Source of the DNA: Actinobacteria bacterium UBA2279
GTDB lineage: Bacteria; Actinomycetota; Coriobacteriia; Anaerosomatales; Anaerosomataceae
Reading direction: 5' to 3'
DNA length: 15,506 nucleotides
Assembly: GCA_002347365.1 (NCBI GenBank)
Contig: DDWT01000009.1
Coordinates: forward strand, 339-15,844
Part shown: positions 14,189 to 15,506 of the stretch, one piece after another
Numbering within the stretch: position 1 is the stretch's first letter
Layout of the letters: every line of letters begins with the position of its first letter
The notes under the pieces: model-generated
Databases searched by the model: none
What the model saw: the letters and a program-made list of their open reading frames with translations, nothing else
What the model was told of the DNA's origin: nothing
Program-made: the position numbers and the translations under genes

Positions 14189-14719
14189 CTAGAGTTTGGC
14201 GACCTGATCGAACCCCAACTCGACCGGGGTCTCTCGACCGAAGATCGAGACCATGACTTTGATCTTCCCCTGATCGGGATTGACCTCGGCGATGATGCCG
14301 TCGAATTCCGCCAGTGGGCCGTGAGTCACCTTGACCGCCATTCCTTCGGCGAAATCGGTGGACGTCTTTGGCTTCGCACCGGCTTCCATTCTCTTGGCGA
14401 TGCGATTGAACTCCTCGCGCGAGAGCGCTACGGGCTTGGCCTGAGCGCCGACGAAACCGGTCACGCCGGGCGTGTTACGCACGACGTACCACGAGTCATC
14501 ATCAAGTTCCATCTGCACGAGGATGTACCCGGGGAAGACCTTCTTCTCGGTGGTGACCTTGCGCCCGCCCGTCTTGAGGTCGGTCACCGTCTCTTTCGGG
14601 ATGAACACGTCGAAGATCTTGTCCTGCATCCCCATCGACTCGATGCGGTGAAGCAAGTTGGTCTTGACCTTGTTCTCATACCCGGAGTAGGTGTGGATGA
14701 CGTACCACTTCTTTGCCAT
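14189..14719 (-). CDS. nusG: Transcription termination/antitermination factor NusG
   Basis: NusG binds RNA polymerase through its NGN domain and links it to ribosomes or Rho through its KOW domain. The 176-residue protein begins MAKKWYVIHTYSGYENKVKT. The NGN domain spans about 1-112 and includes VFPGYILVQM (61-70) and NTPGVTGFVG (82-91). The KOW domain spans about 123-176, with GMAVKVTHGPLAEFDGII. The ATG at 14719 comes 2 nt after the secE stop, so the two genes are very likely translationally coupled. A longer frame starting at 14761 lies inside secE and is not the family start. The long acidic N-terminal extension of Streptomyces and Mycobacterium NusG is absent, which is useful for placing the organism. 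Confidence 0.98.
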   Translation of the reverse strand: MAKKWYVIHTYSGYENKVKTNLLHRIESMGMQDKIFDVFIPKETVTDLKTGGRKVTTEKKVFPGYILVQMELDDDSWYVVRNTPGVTGFVGAQAKPVALSREEFNRIAKRMEAGAKPKTSTDFAEGMAVKVTHGPLAEFDGIIAEVNPDQGKIKVMVSIFGRETPVELGFDQVAKL

Positions 14720-14721
14720 GT

Positions 14722-14952
14722 CTACCGCCCGATCCCTGCGAGCAGGTCCAGGAACAGCCATGACGACAGGCTGTCGATCAAGAAGGTGAAGGCGACGAAG
14801 AACATGAGCGTCATGATCACGACGATCGAGGAGTTGATGACCTCTTTCCGATTCGGCCAGACGACGCGCTTCATCTCGACACGAACGTCACCGACGTATT
14901 TGCCGAAACGCGCGAACACGTTCAGCCGCGCCGCTTTGTTCGCCTGTGCCAT
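14722..14952 (-). CDS. secE: Preprotein translocase subunit SecE
   Basis: SecE is the essential small membrane subunit that clamps SecY in the SecYEG channel. The 76-residue protein has a basic N-terminus, an amphipathic segment with the family signature EMKRVVWPNRKE (about 26-37), and one transmembrane helix (about 42-60, IVVIMTLMFFVAFTFLI). This is the minimal one-helix form. The ATG at 14952 is preceded by GAGAAGGATGG; two nearby upstream ATGs are out of frame. It lies between tRNA-Trp and nusG, the standard bacterial arrangement, and its stop is 2 nt from the nusG start. Confidence 0.97.
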   Translation of the reverse strand: MAQANKAARLNVFARFGKYVGDVRVEMKRVVWPNRKEVINSSIVVIMTLMFFVAFTFLIDSLSSWLFLDLLAGIGR

Positions 14953-15020
14953 CGTTCATCCATCCTTCTCTGCCCACATGGGACATCGTATCTGCAGTCG
15001 CAAGGCGACCGATCGTTCAC

Positions 15021-15096
15021 TGGCAGGCCAGGAGGGACTCGAACCCCCAACATCCGGTTTTGGAGACCGGCGCTCTACCATTGGAGCTACTGGCCT
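15021..15096 (-). tRNA. trnW: tRNA-Trp (anticodon CCA)
   Basis: This is a 76-nt tRNA with a perfect 7-bp acceptor stem (AGGCCAG with CTGGCCT), a G discriminator and an encoded 3' CCA. The anticodon arm is CCGGT-CTCCAAA-ACCGG, placing CCA at the anticodon, so it reads UGG. The D arm contains AGCTCCAATGGTAGAGC and the T arm GGTTCGAGTCC. It sits between rpmG and secE with 23 and 68 nt on either side, and is presumably cut from the same transcript. Trp tRNA at this place is common in bacteria. Confidence 0.97.
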
Positions 15097-15119
15097 GCAT
15101 GAATCTGCAGGGCGTCCGC

Positions 15120-15269
15120 CTACCGGGTCTCCTTGTGGAGAGTGTGGGTCTGGCACCACTTGCAGTACTTCTTGAACTCGATGCGCTCGGGGTTGTTCTG
15201 CTTATTCTTCTTGGTGGTGTAGTTACGGCGTTTGCACTCTGTGCATGCCAACGTGACCAGCGTTCTCAT
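15120..15269 (-). CDS. rpmG: 50S ribosomal protein L33, zinc-binding form
   Basis: L33 is a small 50S protein near the E site. The 49-residue frame begins MRTLVTLACTECKRRNYTTK and ends KYCKWCQTHTLHKETR. Cysteines at 9, 12, 36 and 39 form two CxxC pairs, so this is the zinc-ribbon (C+) paralogue. Many bacteria also keep a cysteine-free copy used under zinc shortage; none is in this window. The ATG at 15269 is preceded by AGGAGG (15274-15279) at 4 nt. It is the first gene of the rpmG-trnW-secE-nusG-rplK-rplA unit, with its own consensus promoter and a leader hairpin beside the ribosome-binding site. Confidence 0.96.
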   Translation of the reverse strand: MRTLVTLACTECKRRNYTTKKNKQNNPERIEFKKYCKWCQTHTLHKETR

Positions 15270-15282
15270 CGATCCTCCTCGG

Positions 15283-15318
15283 CGACTCTCGCCTCTCGCT
15301 CTATGCGCCCGAGAGTCG
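15283..15318 (-). promoter_or_regulatory. Hairpin in the rpmG leader beside the ribosome-binding site
   Basis: CGACTCTCG (15310-15318) and CGAGAGTCG (15283-15291) form a perfect 9-bp stem with an 18-nt loop, ending 3 nt before the AGGAGG. The loop contains a second CGAGAG, so CTCTCG can pair with either copy. No U-tract follows, so it is not a terminator. Translational control of rpmG is possible but is inferred from structure only. Confidence 0.45.
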
Positions 15319-15333
15319 GTCGCACGGTGTCGT

Positions 15334-15363
15334 AATCTAACACCCGCCTTCCAGCACTGTCAA
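15334..15363 (-). promoter_or_regulatory. Promoter of the rpmG-secE-nusG-rplKA unit
   Basis: The -35 is a perfect TTGACA (15358-15363) and the -10 is TAGATT (15334-15339; 4 of 6), with an 18-nt spacer. Initiation is expected near 15327, giving a leader of about 58 nt. It lies directly after the tuf terminator, consistent with the start of a new unit. Confidence 0.78.
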
Positions 15364-15388
15364 ACCGCGACACGCTGTGCAAGCGGCG

Positions 15389-15419
15389 AAAACGGGGCCT
15401 GGCGCGTGCCAGGCCCCGT
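15389..15419 (-). terminator. Rho-independent terminator after the upstream tuf copy
   Basis: A perfect 12-bp stem, ACGGGGCCTGGC with GCCAGGCCCCGT, has a 4-nt loop (15404-15407). A TTTT run overlaps its downstream foot, followed by CGCC. It starts 22 nt after the tuf stop and is the strongest terminator in the window. It separates tuf from rpmG. Confidence 0.88.
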
Positions 15420-15441
15420 CCGTCGTAAACGGCGCGCGTGA

Positions 15442-15506
15442 CTACTTCAATATCTTCGTCACTCGGCCCGAGCCGACGGTGCGACCGCCTTCGCGAATAG
15501 CAAAGC
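15442..15506 (-). CDS. tuf: Elongation factor Tu, C-terminal end of a second copy (cut by window edge)
   Basis: The last 20 codons and the TAG of a tuf gene are visible. They read FAIREGGRTVGSGRVTKILK, the conserved end of EF-Tu domain III (E. coli has FAIREGGRTVGAGVV). The rest lies beyond the window. It is on the same strand as the tuf after fusA, roughly 15 kb away, so this genome has at least two tuf genes flanking the locus. A strong terminator follows at once, so this copy is probably the end of its own transcription unit. Confidence 0.95.
   Translation of the reverse strand, partial: FAIREGGRTVGSGRVTKILK

Overview
The window is a core translation and transcription locus in which every gene lies on the minus strand. 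Read 5' to 3' (from high to low coordinates), the order is: 3' end of one tuf copy, terminator, rpmG, tRNA-Trp(CCA), secE, nusG, rplK, rplA, L10 leader, rplJ, rplL, rpoB, rpoC, terminator, rpsL, rpsG, fusA, 5' end of a second tuf copy. Spacing is compact (2 to 298 nt between genes). All genes are intact except the two tuf genes cut by the window edges. I see no mobile element, CRISPR array, phage gene or plus-strand gene; the long plus-strand ORFs are antisense shadows of conserved genes.

The organism looks like a high-G+C Actinomycetota. The RpoC N-terminus (LDV...FDRLRIGLA, then the [23 protein letters not shown] zinc element read as pieces) is very close to what I recall of mycobacterial RpoC. 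A charged coiled-coil insertion follows at about residues 141-240, in the position of the actinobacterial beta' insertion. NusG lacks the long acidic N-terminal extension of Streptomyces and Mycobacterium, SecE is short, and rpsL-rpsG-fusA-tuf is contiguous with rpoBC. This suggests a deep or coriobacterial-like branch rather than a classical actinomycete, but that placement is inference.

Regulatory layout: I can read four good sigma70-type promoters, ahead of rpmG (TTGACA-18-TAGATT), rplJ (TTGCGT-17-CATAAT), rpoB (TTGACC-17-TATACT) and rpsL (TTGACA-17-TAGAGT). GC-rich hairpins that look like rho-independent terminators follow the upstream tuf and rpoC. A recognisable L10 leader, followed by an attenuator-like hairpin, precedes rplJ. 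The locus therefore reads as four nested or sequential units: rpmG-trnW-secE-nusG-rplKA; rplJL; rpoBC; and rpsL-rpsG-fusA-tuf.

The most unusual feature is the C-terminus of RpoC. After the normal beta' body (to about residue 1290) there is an Ala/Glu/Asp-rich linker, then two tandem 34-residue repeats, each with the pattern C-x9-C-x10-C-x2-H. These are predicted zinc fingers fused to RNA polymerase. Other points of interest are the near-twin promoters of the rpmG and rpsL units, a hairpin with alternative pairings beside the rpmG ribosome-binding site, hairpins between rplL and rpoB and between rpsL and rpsG, and non-ATG starts on rpoB (GTG), rpoC (TTG) and rpsL (TTG).
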